20,331 nucleotides of DNA from a virus, in IMG/VR virus record IMGVR_UViG_3300027861_000245, positions 1-20,331 of that record; one strand, written 5' to 3'. The translations under genes were made by a program, and so were the position numbers. The notes below the pieces were generated by a model that had not been told where the DNA came from, did no database searches, and saw nothing but the letters and a program-made list of their open reading frames with translations. Below, one piece after another: positions 1 to 8,053 of this stretch. Within the stretch, counting starts at the first letter, position 1; each line of letters starts with the position of its first letter.

Positions 1-3000
1 CAAACTCAACCCGATCCGCAGCGTAATTCTTAGTCTTGGGATCAAGACCATCAGCAGTACCGCCAGCGCCGTGCGTTGTACCGCCAGGGCCACCACCGGA
101 ACCACCACTAGAGTTACTACCGCTGCCACCCCCACCACCGCCACTAGCGGTTGATTCAAAGACGATTGTTCTTTCGTCTCTTAGGATCTTCACCGTCATG
201 TTTGTACCACCGACTAACCTCAGAGGGAAGTCAGGAGTACAGTCATTGATTGTCCCACCCGTGCTAACGATAGCGGAAGTGTCGGCGTTGTTTGCAATCG
301 TTACCGCAGTAAGCGTATCGCGCAGTCTAGCACCAGAGACTTCAGGTAAGCCGATGATTTCAGCATTACCGTCAATCGGTCGGGCCATCCATTTGCCGAC
401 TCGAACATCCATCGTGGAGGAAGACTTACCAAAGATACCAGCCTCACGGTTTCCAGAACCTCCAATTACAGGAGATGCTGAATCCGCATAGATGATCTTC
501 GGGATCTCTTCTTCCCAAGCCGTGTTATCAAAGCTACTCGGCCAGAACACTTTCAACTGTGCGTTGACTATACCTGAAGCCCTCGCTTCCAATCTAATCG
601 CCATACCTCGCACAGCCATTAACGGAGGGTCAATGGTGAGCGTTTGCAGTTGGGTTAGATTTCCTAAGCCATCGTCCTTCCACAATACCAAGTCACCTTG
701 GTCACTGATAGAAGCAGCATAGAAGCCTGAGTCAGCCGCAGCTTTATTACCGTTACACCTCGCAATGACGCCTACTGCCGGACGATCATTGAAGACATTG
801 TTTTCAACCTTGTTAGTAGCTTTGAAAACTTCAGCAACTACAACCATGTCATCGTAACTAGCAGTAGCTCCAGAAGCGCCTAAGTAGAACGCTTCAGTAA
901 CTCCTGTAGTTGTTGATGGTAGGTTAGCGCAAGCCGATGTGTCGGATGCAGCGTTTTCGTCATCGAAGTGAAGAACCGCCCAACCTGGATCAGTTGTCCA
1001 AACACCTGTACCACTTTCTTGTTCAATGTTAGTGCCAGCAGCACCACCAGACAAAGCACCTTCAGTACGGTTAAAGTCATCCCAGTTATCATGACCTCGG
1101 TTAATGTTCCGAGCTTCAGTACGATGGATGCCAGAACCGTTAAAGGTTGTGGTGTATGGAACTCCGTAATCGTTGTTTGCACTGGAAATATCCGTGGGGA
1201 AGAATCCATCACGAATGTCTTGCAGCTCAACCAACGCCGAGCGAGCCAAGGTAGAACTAACAAAAGTTCTCTCTTCTCTCAAGCCCGAAGGATAACCGTT
1301 AGTGTTTAAGTTTTGAACGCTTGCCCGTGTGCCGTAAGGAGCGGGTCTTGCGTCTCTACCAAAGCGAACCCCGTAAGCTTCTAACTCATCGTGATAGATG
1401 ACGTGCCTGTAACCATCAGGCACAGCGCGTCTCCATACACCACCTTCGTTGTTAGGCTCATAGAAGTTATTTTGGAAGAACGGCTTCTTAGTTGCCCACC
1501 CCGTACCTTCATCGCTCAGGATGTTCGGGATGTCTGTGTAGTTATGGCGTCTAGTTGACCATGCCCACGGAATTCCTGTGAATCGGTCATACCTGATTTC
1601 ACCTGGAGCAATGCCTACGACCCCGGAAGTTCCTGCTTGACGTTTTAATGCGTCCTTAGTAGGAACTGGAGGGCCGAACAAGCCAACGCCCCATGTAGGG
1701 CCACCACCAAAACCAGACCATGATTCGATTGTGCCGTCACCCGTTTCATCGAAAGGATGATCGCTTCGCAGCATGGGTGTTCTACTCCAGCCTTGACCGT
1801 AGAAGGTGTGGGAGCCGTAGTGAGTTTGGTGTCTGTGGTAAGGGAACTCTACCGCAGCAGCATTAGTATCAAATCTATGACCAGTCGGGTTGTAATTGAC
1901 GTGATCTAGAACTGTGTCTTCCATTCCCACTACGCCTAGACCAGTTTGCATACTGGAACCAAACAGGAGCGGGTTTACATCGCGGAAAGCATCATTACCG
2001 GAAGGTGTGAGAACCTTAACAATGCTATTGCTAATGTTGGTAGTCTCATCCGGTGCTATTGAAGACAGCGTAGGTGAGTGTGAACCTTGTACGACTAAGC
2101 GTGACGTATCATCAAAAGCAATCGACGGGATTCCAAATCCCGAATTCAAAGAACTAACGACCGAAGACAAAGCCAAGCTGTTCGAGGTAGCTAGGTCAAC
2201 CTTCTGGTTAGTTTGTGTAGTTCCTTGAATGACTGTGAATCTTGCAGCCGTCTTGTAATCCGTGTTAATCGGGAACGTGGCTGTAGTAGATAAACGTCGC
2301 TTCTTTGAACCTACTGCGGTAGGCGCTTGCGGATCATACTGAAGCATCTTGCGAATGCCACTAGCTTCATCGTAAGCACTAAACTCAGTAGATGCCTTTG
2401 TAAGGGTCACTTGTTGAGCGAAAGGTGTAGAACCCGTAATGGTGTACGGGTATGCCGGGGGCATTACTCCACCTTCAACACGAAAAGAGAAGTTGAAAAT
2501 CTTGTCTTTCGCGTCATCGCTAGCTGTAGTTGTGTCGTACAGTTTGACGTAAGAGTTTTCACCACCGTAAGCCGGAGCTTTAATGAGCAAGTAACTCTTA
2601 ATCACACCACTTGCTGAAGCGTCCTCTTGACGGTAGGCGACAGTTGTACCGAAAGCTGTATTGATGTCGCTAATGACATCATCAATCGTTACCGCTGAAC
2701 CTGTAGTCAAGGTTACTTCTAAAACCGTCTCAACACCAGTTGTTAGCGTGATGCCTAACTTTACCTTTGGAGAGGTAATGGTGCTAAGGTCAACGGGCCA
2801 ATCCCGTACATCGCCTCTCATGTGAGCGCGAGTCAGCCCGATCTCTGCAACTGCCCTACCTCCTTCTACAACAAACGGGTAATGGTCAGTTTGCTGACCA
2901 CTTCCCAAACTTTGAACGCTTAGAGACCCTAGTGCCGTTAGGTTAGAACGGATCTCATCCGAACTAATGGCAGAGCCAGCAATCGGAAAGGACACCTCGA

Positions 3001-3025
3001 AATTACTGTCCATGTTATTAGCCAT
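1..3025 (-). CDS. Large tail fibre/appendage structural protein (partial, 3' end beyond window)
   Basis: Reading from the ATG at 3025, this frame has no stop for 1008 codons and is still open at base 1, so the gene is cut by the left edge. The start MANNMDSNFEV is preceded by GAGGGG nine bases upstream and lies just after the TAA of the gpI-like gene. I checked the frame at ATG codons at 1951, 1924 and 388. The product is rich in Thr, Ser, Gly and Asn with no signal peptide or membrane segment. Roughly residues 680-880 look like a LamG/concanavalin-like jelly roll (strand-like segments such as VGVIARCNG, GDLVLWKDDG and AIRLEARASG). A Gly/Ser linker follows at about 961-982. Position after the baseplate genes suggests a fibre, adhesin or baseplate-attached appendage. 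I do not recognise a named family; the role is inferred from position and composition. Confidence 0.8.
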   Translation of the reverse strand, partial: MANNMDSNFEVSFPIAGSAISSDEIRSNLTALGSLSVQSLGSGQQTDHYPFVVEGGRAVAEIGLTRAHMRGDVRDWPVDLSTITSPKVKLGITLTTGVETVLEVTLTTGSAVTIDDVISDINTAFGTTVAYRQEDASASGVIKSYLLIKAPAYGGENSYVKLYDTTTASDDAKDKIFNFSFRVEGGVMPPAYPYTITGSTPFAQQVTLTKASTEFSAYDEASGIRKMLQYDPQAPTAVGSKKRRLSTTATFPINTDYKTAARFTVIQGTTQTNQKVDLATSNSLALSSVVSSLNSGFGIPSIAFDDTSRLVVQGSHSPTLSSIAPDETTNISNSIVKVLTPSGNDAFRDVNPLLFGSSMQTGLGVVGMEDTVLDHVNYNPTGHRFDTNAAAVEFPYHRHQTHYGSHTFYGQGWSRTPMLRSDHPFDETGDGTIESWSGFGGGPTWGVGLFGPPVPTKDALKRQAGTSGVVGIAPGEIRYDRFTGIPWAWSTRRHNYTDIPNILSDEGTGWATKKPFFQNNFYEPNNEGGVWRRAVPDGYRHVIYHDELEAYGVRFGRDARPAPYGTRASVQNLNTNGYPSGLREERTFVSSTLARSALVELQDIRDGFFPTDISSANNDYGVPYTTTFNGSGIHRTEARNINRGHDNWDDFNRTEGALSGGAAGTNIEQESGTGVWTTDPGWAVLHFDDENAASDTSACANLPSTTTGVTEAFYLGASGATASYDDMVVVAEVFKATNKVENNVFNDRPAVGVIARCNGNKAAADSGFYAASISDQGDLVLWKDDGLGNLTQLQTLTIDPPLMAVRGMAIRLEARASGIVNAQLKVFWPSSFDNTAWEEEIPKIIYADSASPVIGGSGNREAGIFGKSSSTMDVRVGKWMARPIDGNAEIIGLPEVSGARLRDTLTAVTIANNADTSAIVSTGGTINDCTPDFPLRLVGGTNMTVKILRDERTIVFESTASGGGGGGSGSNSSGGSGGGPGGTTHGAGGTADGLDPKTKNYAADRVEF
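81..144 (-). repeat. Gly/Ser-rich low-complexity linker inside the fibre gene
   Basis: On the minus strand this stretch encodes runs of Gly broken by Ser, Asn and Pro, around residues 961-982 of the fibre protein. It is probably a flexible hinge between the upstream jelly-roll-like region and whatever domain continues beyond the window. The opposite strand gives a Pro-rich shadow frame. Confidence 0.75.
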
Positions 3026-3031
3026 CTGGTT

Positions 3032-4435
3032 TTACCCCTCGAACAGAACGCCTACCGAACCCCATCCTTTGAACAATGGAGACGTGTAGGTATCAACACC
3101 CGTTCTATCCCATCGGATAGGTTGAGTGATTTTTAAGGTTGTTGTAACCGCTGCGTTATCGACTGGTTGAGTCAACAATGCGCCGGATACAGTTAGTTCT
3201 GTGGACACGTCAAGGTTATCGGGGACAAGATGCGATGCCACAATCCCGTTCACTGCTTGAACTAACAAGTTCTCATCTAGATTAGAGATGGAGCCGATCA
3301 AACCAATCTCCACATGGATTGGTCTAATGATTTCGATTCGTCTTCTTAATTCATCAAAGTCCGTAGCTCCTAGGTTTACACCCGGAACTAAGGGCTTCAA
3401 GAAAACATCAATGTCAGAATCAGGTATTTGAATCGCAGTATTACCTGAAGCACCATCGACCGCTAACGTGTCAATGATTTTCTTTGTCTCATCTTCACCA
3501 CCGCCGATTTGCAACAACTTGTCTTTGTCAGCTAAGCCGACTCGGATGTTACTGAACTCGATTTGGTAAGTGAGGGTACTTGCATTAGTCTCCCCTAGCT
3601 GGAACTCTTCAGCATCAGCTAGAGTGTCGATGTCTTTACTTTCGTAAATCAATTCTGGTTTACCAGAACCTAGGAACACTTGGAACCATCCATCACTGGA
3701 TGTTCCGGCCTTCATCGCAACACGGACATTAACAACTTGCCCTACCGTGAAAGTGTGGCTAGTTGTTACCGGAGTCGATGCGAATTCATTTGTGCCGTCT
3801 CCTGTGATCTTTAGGACGTTACTTGCAATCAACTGCAAAGAGATTGCTTCAGATGGGTCTGTAGCAGACCGCATCGTAATTAAATCCAAAGTGTCACCAC
3901 CGGAAAAGGCTGTGCTTTCACCGATGACTAGCGAGATGTCGTACAAGTAGATCGAAGTATCTTCACCCTTCGGAAAAGTTTTCTCCAACAGTGTTCCTGA
4001 ACCAGCACCACCGTCTGCGCTACTCATCACAATGGAACGTCCTGAAACAGCCGCCGTAGCATTAGCATCAGTCGTGACCGTATCAAAGTACACATCCAGA
4101 GACGTGCCTTCTTGCAGGTTAGGTACAAACATGGCCGCGTTAGCTAGCGACTCTGCGCTAGCCGGGGAGCCGATGTCAATGCCGTCTCTGTACTCAAGGT
4201 GAGCAGGTTCGCTTGCCGTTACGTCTGGAGGATCGTTGTCATCGACATTGAACCAACCAGTCTCCGGCGCGTGAGTGTAGTTCGATGTTACCTCAGTGAC
4301 TTTCACATCAAAGCCAAACGTCTTAAACAAGAGCTTGTAAGCCTTATGTGTTCCCTTCAACTTGTACAAGTTGACTGCATTAGCAATCTGCTGCCGTTGA
4401 AGAATCTCCGGGTCATCTGGTTCTAGGTTACCCAA
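3032..4435 (-). CDS. gpI-like tail/baseplate protein, C-terminal segment with LamG-like insert
   Basis: A 467-residue frame whose only possible start is TTG at 4435; TAG lies in frame four codons upstream and I see no ribosome binding site. Residues 1-50 hold the signature of phage tail protein I (P2 gpI / T4 gp7-associated): DPEILQRQQIANAV followed by LYKLKGTHKAYKLLFKTFGF, the 'KGT' helix pair that closes the gpI domain. The preceding gene ends in FVSLDYLARMVG, which is the part of the same domain expected just before. Residues of about 130-300 are a beta-rich region resembling a LamG/concanavalin jelly roll, and the C-terminus is again beta-rich. It probably links the baseplate wedge to fibres. 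Best read as the second half of one protein made by a +1 shift; otherwise it is an independently started gene, or the split is a sequence error. Confidence 0.75.
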   Translation of the reverse strand: MGNLEPDDPEILQRQQIANAVNLYKLKGTHKAYKLLFKTFGFDVKVTEVTSNYTHAPETGWFNVDDNDPPDVTASEPAHLEYRDGIDIGSPASAESLANAAMFVPNLQEGTSLDVYFDTVTTDANATAAVSGRSIVMSSADGGAGSGTLLEKTFPKGEDTSIYLYDISLVIGESTAFSGGDTLDLITMRSATDPSEAISLQLIASNVLKITGDGTNEFASTPVTTSHTFTVGQVVNVRVAMKAGTSSDGWFQVFLGSGKPELIYESKDIDTLADAEEFQLGETNASTLTYQIEFSNIRVGLADKDKLLQIGGGEDETKKIIDTLAVDGASGNTAIQIPDSDIDVFLKPLVPGVNLGATDFDELRRRIEIIRPIHVEIGLIGSISNLDENLLVQAVNGIVASHLVPDNLDVSTELTVSGALLTQPVDNAAVTTTLKITQPIRWDRTGVDTYTSPLFKGWGSVGVLFEG

Positions 4436-4436
4436 C
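4428..4436 (-). other. Candidate +1 frameshift site GTT-GGG-TAA-C in the gpI-like gene
   Basis: The upstream frame reads ATG GTT GGG TAA; the downstream frame reads GGT AAC CTA GAA. A +1 slip of the glycine tRNA from GGG to GGT with the TAA stop waiting in the A site would join LARMVG to NLEPDDPE and give a protein of about 755 residues. The layout (four-fold-box codon, then a stop, then C) resembles known +1 sites such as prfB and Listeria phage PSA, but there is no Shine-Dalgarno-like stimulator. A one-base sequencing or assembly error would look the same. Confidence 0.45.
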
Positions 4437-5300
4437 CATTCGCGCTAGGTAATCTAACGAAACGAATGTTGGAACAATGCCAATGGTATGCGCAACAGTT
4501 GGAGGTTCATCCCAAGCAGAATCTACTCGGAAGACTCCAGTTGTCGGACTGTACTCAATGATTTGCCTTGTCTGCACATTAAGCAAAACATCTTCATCAT
4601 TGGCTGGATCAATTTGCCTACGTTGCACCCTTGCATACATACCCACATAAACATCTTCCATGTCAATGTGTGCTTGAGGGATTACGGCATCGTAGTTGTA
4701 GTTAGCATCCCCGTGAAGGGAGAACGTCATACCCGATGCTGCAAGAGCTGAATCTGAATCCTGGTAGTCCGGTGCAGGTAAGTAACCCGTCAACGGATAA
4801 GCAATTTCACCAAGGAACTCTTCGTCTGAGAATGAAACTGCATCCCAGTCTTCGTTAACCGTAGCTGTCCCTGTAGACTCATCAAAGTCAACGATCACCC
4901 GGTACTTACCGTAAGTATTCGGAGAAGGTGACGCTGAAGTGGGGTCTTTCAAGTTAAGCACTCCGCACCCGACATAGTAATCATCCGTTGGGATGAACGT
5001 GCCAGGAGCAAAAACTAACTTGTCTGGGAATTGCGCAGTACCGATTAGGATCTGCTCACCATGTTGCAAGTCATCACTAAAGCCAGAGTAGTTACCTGTC
5101 GTTAACAGGATTCCACCATCGCTGTACCGCTTAGGCACATTGACTCCATCAACATCAAGCAATACTGAAATGGCTTTCGTCTCTTCAGTTAGCCGGAAGT
5201 AATCGCGTTGTACTGCATCAAAGAATTTCTTGATCGCTTCGTTTGGGTCATTTGATTTGACCGAAAAAGGAAGCATGTCATAGAGTCGAATGTCACTCAT
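4428..5300 (-). CDS. gpI-like tail/baseplate protein, N-terminal segment
   Basis: A 290-residue frame starting at ATG 5300, which overlaps the TAA of the J-like gene as TAATG (translational coupling). Residues 1-50 (IRLYDMLPFSVKSND, then AVQRDYFRLTEETKAISVLLDVDG) match the N-terminal helical pattern of phage tail protein I. Residues of about 60-270 are a beta-rich insertion with repeated Asp/Tyr/Thr segments. The frame ends LDYLARMVG and stops at TAA, in the middle of the conserved 'L..La..lG....R..i.nav...KGT' block. The rest of that block is found at once in the +1 frame. The protein is therefore probably incomplete by itself. It sits just after the gp6/gpJ homologue, the usual place of gpI in P2-type and related baseplate operons. 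Confidence 0.8.
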   Translation of the reverse strand: MSDIRLYDMLPFSVKSNDPNEAIKKFFDAVQRDYFRLTEETKAISVLLDVDGVNVPKRYSDGGILLTTGNYSGFSDDLQHGEQILIGTAQFPDKLVFAPGTFIPTDDYYVGCGVLNLKDPTSASPSPNTYGKYRVIVDFDESTGTATVNEDWDAVSFSDEEFLGEIAYPLTGYLPAPDYQDSDSALAASGMTFSLHGDANYNYDAVIPQAHIDMEDVYVGMYARVQRRQIDPANDEDVLLNVQTRQIIEYSPTTGVFRVDSAWDEPPTVAHTIGIVPTFVSLDYLARMVG

Positions 5301-7318
5301 TATGAGCTAGTTTGAGTTTGTACAACCGTGACTGTTACGGTTCCCTTAACTAACGCTTCGCTATCTCTTGCCCGAAGGTCGGGCAACATGCTGTACGTTG
5401 TAGTAGCATCCGGGTACACACTCCAGTCAGAGTTGAGTGTTGCAATTTTTTCAGTGCCGTCGTAATCCAAGACAAATCGAGCTTGACCCGATCCGGTTCC
5501 CGAATCTGTTGTTAGCACTCTGCTTACAAAAGTGTCATCGACTGCCGATGCACCGGACTCCAACCGCACTAATCGCGGATGGAACAATTCGTAGGTATCT
5601 GCACTTGCAGGGTCAGCAAGATCCCAAGCATTTTCTACTGTGAGAGTCTTAGTTGAACCAACGTAGGAAACTACTCGGCGGGTTTCAATCACACCACCGT
5701 CATTCACTCGAACCCGGTAATTGCAGTAAAAGTCATCTACTGTGCTAACCGCTTGGCTGGGTGAAGTGTGGTTAGTCGGCAGGATCAAAATCGAAGTTCC
5801 TGTACCACCTGCCGTTTGTGTCGGCAAAGTACCTGCCCCTAGCGATTGAAGTGTGTCCGTCAAAATGGCCGGATCTGGCGCGGTGACGTGACACCAATCG
5901 ACGCCAGGAACCGCCATGATTTCATCGTAGATCCAGGAAGACCGCAGCTCATTTTCATGGCGCACCCGGCTTTCCTTGAAAAGCCCGTCAATGACCGACT
6001 CAACCGCCGTCACCACATCTGCCGAGGTAAACCGAGAATTCACCCTGATACGCGCTGTGACGTTCACTGAGCGGTTGTAGCCCGGAACCACCGCAACAGC
6101 CACGGTAGCCACCTTGCGGCCCTCCAGGAAGCTAGCAAGAGCGTCTAGGAGAGATTGCGCGGGAGAGGCTACCAGAACATTGTCATCGTCGGCTGTCCAG
6201 ACGTACACAGAGACCAGATTGCTCAGCCCGTCCGAGGGGTCACAAATGACTCCGGCCTTTGCCACCGTGCCATTGCTGCCATCGGTGTAGCCATTGGAGA
6301 GCGTGACGTAATCCCCGAAGGTGATTGCCCGGTCATTGGTCTTGACGTATTCCGGCGCGAAGAAGCGAGCGGTTTCAATGCTCTCCCGTGGAGCGCCCCC
6401 AGAAGCCGCCACAGTGTTCGCAACGTCTAGGGAGATGGTTTGAGTGGCCCCGCCACCCGTGGGCGTCCCCACGACCTCTACTGGCTGGCTGATGGCATTT
6501 GCGGCCACGTTGCCCTCGCTACCCCCGCCTGTGCGGTAAGCAGCTTCCACAGTGACGCCCCTCGCCGGAGCGTTGCCCGTGTTGTTGTCGCCAAAGGAAA
6601 TTGAGGCTTGATCGTCTTCGTTGATTTTGACTTCATAAATCTCCTGGTTGGTGGAATCGTCTGGATCGCCCAAAACCAAGGAATCTACTTCTAGCCAAGT
6701 CACCCCGCCGATCACCACTTCTACCGTGCCGTCGATCACCGGAACATTTGAAAGCACCATGCGCTGAAATGGGGAACCGTCCGAAGTAAAGGATTCGTTG
6801 TACGACTGGCCCTCACTAGCTGAGATGCTAATTGTTGATCCGCTTCCTTGGTTCACTCCGTTGACGATCCAATCCGGCGCACTGTAGGAAAGAGTGTAAT
6901 CGACCAGCACTTCAAACTTGGCCGTCCCCGCTGTCAGCACTTGGCCTTTTGCAATGGTGACGGTTTCATAAGTTGCGATGTCTGCGGTTTGAATCACTAG
7001 GTCTGCGGAAGCAGCAGTCGCTAAGCTCATCGTGTAACCAATCAGCTTAGTAGCGCCTACCATGTTGCGGCGTTCTCTAATTACTTCGATGTAGGTTTCG
7101 TTAGCACCTCTGTCGATAGCAAAACTGTTAACCGCGAAACCGTAAGCTGCGAGTTCCAACATCGCAACACCCAAGGCAGACTCAACGAAGTCTTGGTAAT
7201 CCTCTGGGTACTTCTGTTTCAGGAACTCGATGAGTGAAAGTTTGTAACCTGCAAAGTCTCTTGAAGTGAAGTCAATGAATGCAGGTAATGCCGACACAGA
7301 GGAGTTTGAATTAGCCAT
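5300..7318 (-). CDS. Baseplate wedge protein, J-like (P2 gpJ / T4 gp6 family)
   Basis: A 672-residue protein starting at ATG 7318, four bases after the first base of the gp25-like gene's TAA. The N-terminus carries the family pattern DFTSRDFAGYKLSLIEFLKQ, followed by ALGVAMLELAAYGFAVNSFAIDRGANETYI, the helical region seen in baseplate J proteins, where it packs in the wedge. A middle Gly/Ala/Thr-rich beta region contains the typical YRTGGGSEGNVAANAI segment. A later segment, RHENELRSSWIYDEIMAVPGV, fits the family's C-terminal part; residues of about 520-672 are an extra beta-rich tail. It forms the wedge ring around the hub with the gp25-like and gpI-like proteins. Codons for about residues 240-486 are clearly GC-richer than the rest of the gene, which suggests a recombined segment. 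Confidence 0.9.
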   Translation of the reverse strand: MANSNSSVSALPAFIDFTSRDFAGYKLSLIEFLKQKYPEDYQDFVESALGVAMLELAAYGFAVNSFAIDRGANETYIEVIRERRNMVGATKLIGYTMSLATAASADLVIQTADIATYETVTIAKGQVLTAGTAKFEVLVDYTLSYSAPDWIVNGVNQGSGSTISISASEGQSYNESFTSDGSPFQRMVLSNVPVIDGTVEVVIGGVTWLEVDSLVLGDPDDSTNQEIYEVKINEDDQASISFGDNNTGNAPARGVTVEAAYRTGGGSEGNVAANAISQPVEVVGTPTGGGATQTISLDVANTVAASGGAPRESIETARFFAPEYVKTNDRAITFGDYVTLSNGYTDGSNGTVAKAGVICDPSDGLSNLVSVYVWTADDDNVLVASPAQSLLDALASFLEGRKVATVAVAVVPGYNRSVNVTARIRVNSRFTSADVVTAVESVIDGLFKESRVRHENELRSSWIYDEIMAVPGVDWCHVTAPDPAILTDTLQSLGAGTLPTQTAGGTGTSILILPTNHTSPSQAVSTVDDFYCNYRVRVNDGGVIETRRVVSYVGSTKTLTVENAWDLADPASADTYELFHPRLVRLESGASAVDDTFVSRVLTTDSGTGSGQARFVLDYDGTEKIATLNSDWSVYPDATTTYSMLPDLRARDSEALVKGTVTVTVVQTQTSS

Positions 7319-7319
7319 G

Positions 7320-7763
7320 TTAAGCCGCCATGTTGCCTCGTTGAATCGAGATGAACAACGAGTCTTGTGATTGCGTTTCTTTAATGATGTAACGCATTTG
7401 AATGGTGAATTCGTGTTCCTCTGCTGAGATCAACACGTCGATTAAAGAGATGCGAGTTTCCCATCTCTCAATTGCCTTGATAACAACCCGCTTTGCAATG
7501 GACTTCAAGAGCGCGTCATTAGGTTCAAAGACCAACTTGTTCAAAGCACTACCGAACTCTGGGAGCATTACGCGCTCGCCTGGGTGGGTAGTTAGGATTG
7601 ATAGGATTGATCCGTAAATGACTTCTTTGGTGTAGACAACTTCCCACGGGCCACCTTGCTTATCACGCAAAGGCAATGCGAGTCCTCTATACCTTGCCCC
7701 GAACCTCGGGTTTGCATTTGTCGATGTTGGATCAGTTGTAATGTTGTTAATGACTAAGCCCAT
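7320..7763 (-). CDS. Baseplate wedge protein, gp25-like (GPW/gp25 family)
   Basis: A 147-residue protein, the usual size for T4 gp25 / P2 gpW homologues. Residues 61-82 (PGERVMLPEFGSALNKLVFEPN) and 101-105 (WETRI) match the two conserved blocks of the family, the second being the W-E-x-R-I motif at the core of the wedge interaction with sheath and gp6/gpJ. The ATG at 7763 overlaps TAA at 7763-7765 in the TAATG arrangement common in this module. That TAA belongs to the frame of the PAAR gene read through its internal TGA. In contractile systems gp25 seeds sheath assembly at the baseplate. Confidence 0.92.
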   Translation of the reverse strand: MGLVINNITTDPTSTNANPRFGARYRGLALPLRDKQGGPWEVVYTKEVIYGSILSILTTHPGERVMLPEFGSALNKLVFEPNDALLKSIAKRVVIKAIERWETRISLIDVLISAEEHEFTIQMRYIIKETQSQDSLFISIQRGNMAA

Positions 7764-7810
7764 TAGTTTACATTTACGTCAGACGAACCGCCTGTACAGG
7801 AGTGAGTAAT
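7763..7810 (-). other. In-frame C-terminal extension of the PAAR gene beyond TGA
   Basis: Directly after the TGA at 7811-7813, the same frame continues for 15 sense codons (ITHSCTGGSSDVNVN) and stops at TAA, whose last base is the A of the gp25-like ATG. The extension contains His84, Cys86 and a final SSDVNVN strand like the SSNVF strand earlier in the protein, as expected for the missing end of a PAAR fold. The junction has the same TAATG form as at 5300, 8053, 10609, 11118 and 18033. Without read-through, this 47-base gap would be the only notable non-coding gap in the baseplate cluster. Confidence 0.6.
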
Positions 7811-8053
7811 TCAAGTGTCGGCGTTACCGCTGTAATTCACTGCAATGCCTTCAGCAAAAACATTTGAGCTTCCGTTAGCCGTCTTCAAGTTTGGAGAACA
7901 GTGAGGATTACCGCCTGTGCAGGAGTCATCCGATGTTCTACTAGACCCATCAACAGAAAGTAAACTTCCGTTGCAGAACACAGTTGACTGAAGAACTGAA
8001 TTAAGCACTCCGTTATCTGTGTTCAAGTCTCCGTCTCTGTGTGCTGCACCCAT
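7811..8053 (-). CDS. PAAR-domain spike tip protein (interrupted by in-frame TGA)
   Basis: An 80-residue frame starting at ATG 8053, overlapping the spike gene's TAA as TAATG. The pattern AAHRDGDLNTDNG, STVFCNGSLLSVDGS, NPHCSP and NGSSNVFAEG is that of phage PAAR proteins, which cap the gp5/gpV spike as a sharp cone and bind a metal through His and Cys. The frame ends at GNADT-TGA. In PAAR relatives as I remember them, a Cys commonly follows this Gly-Asp-x-x-Ser/Thr segment, so TGA stands where TGT or TGC would be expected. With the 15 following codons the product would be 96 residues, a normal PAAR length. It may be read through, recoded, recently mutated or mis-sequenced; the truncated form would lack its last strands and probable metal ligands. 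Confidence 0.82.
   Translation of the reverse strand: MGAAHRDGDLNTDNGVLNSVLQSTVFCNGSLLSVDGSSRTSDDSCTGGNPHCSPNLKTANGSSNVFAEGIAVNYSGNADT

Noticed and set aside
36-491. Plus-strand Pro-rich frame
   Set aside because: Its Pro runs are the complement of the Gly-rich linker of the fibre gene.
880-1263. Minus-strand frame of 127 codons
   Set aside because: It is an alternate frame inside the long fibre frame, which runs unbroken through it.
7764-7810. Selenocysteine insertion element after the PAAR TGA
   Set aside because: Only a short palindrome with a 3-bp usable stem is visible, not a typical bacterial SECIS stem; kept only as an option to test.
7811-7813. General reassignment of TGA to an amino acid
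   Set aside because: TGA ends the terminator-like gene at 17077 and the gp26-like gene at 13611 at sensible places, and the long genes contain no other in-frame TGA.
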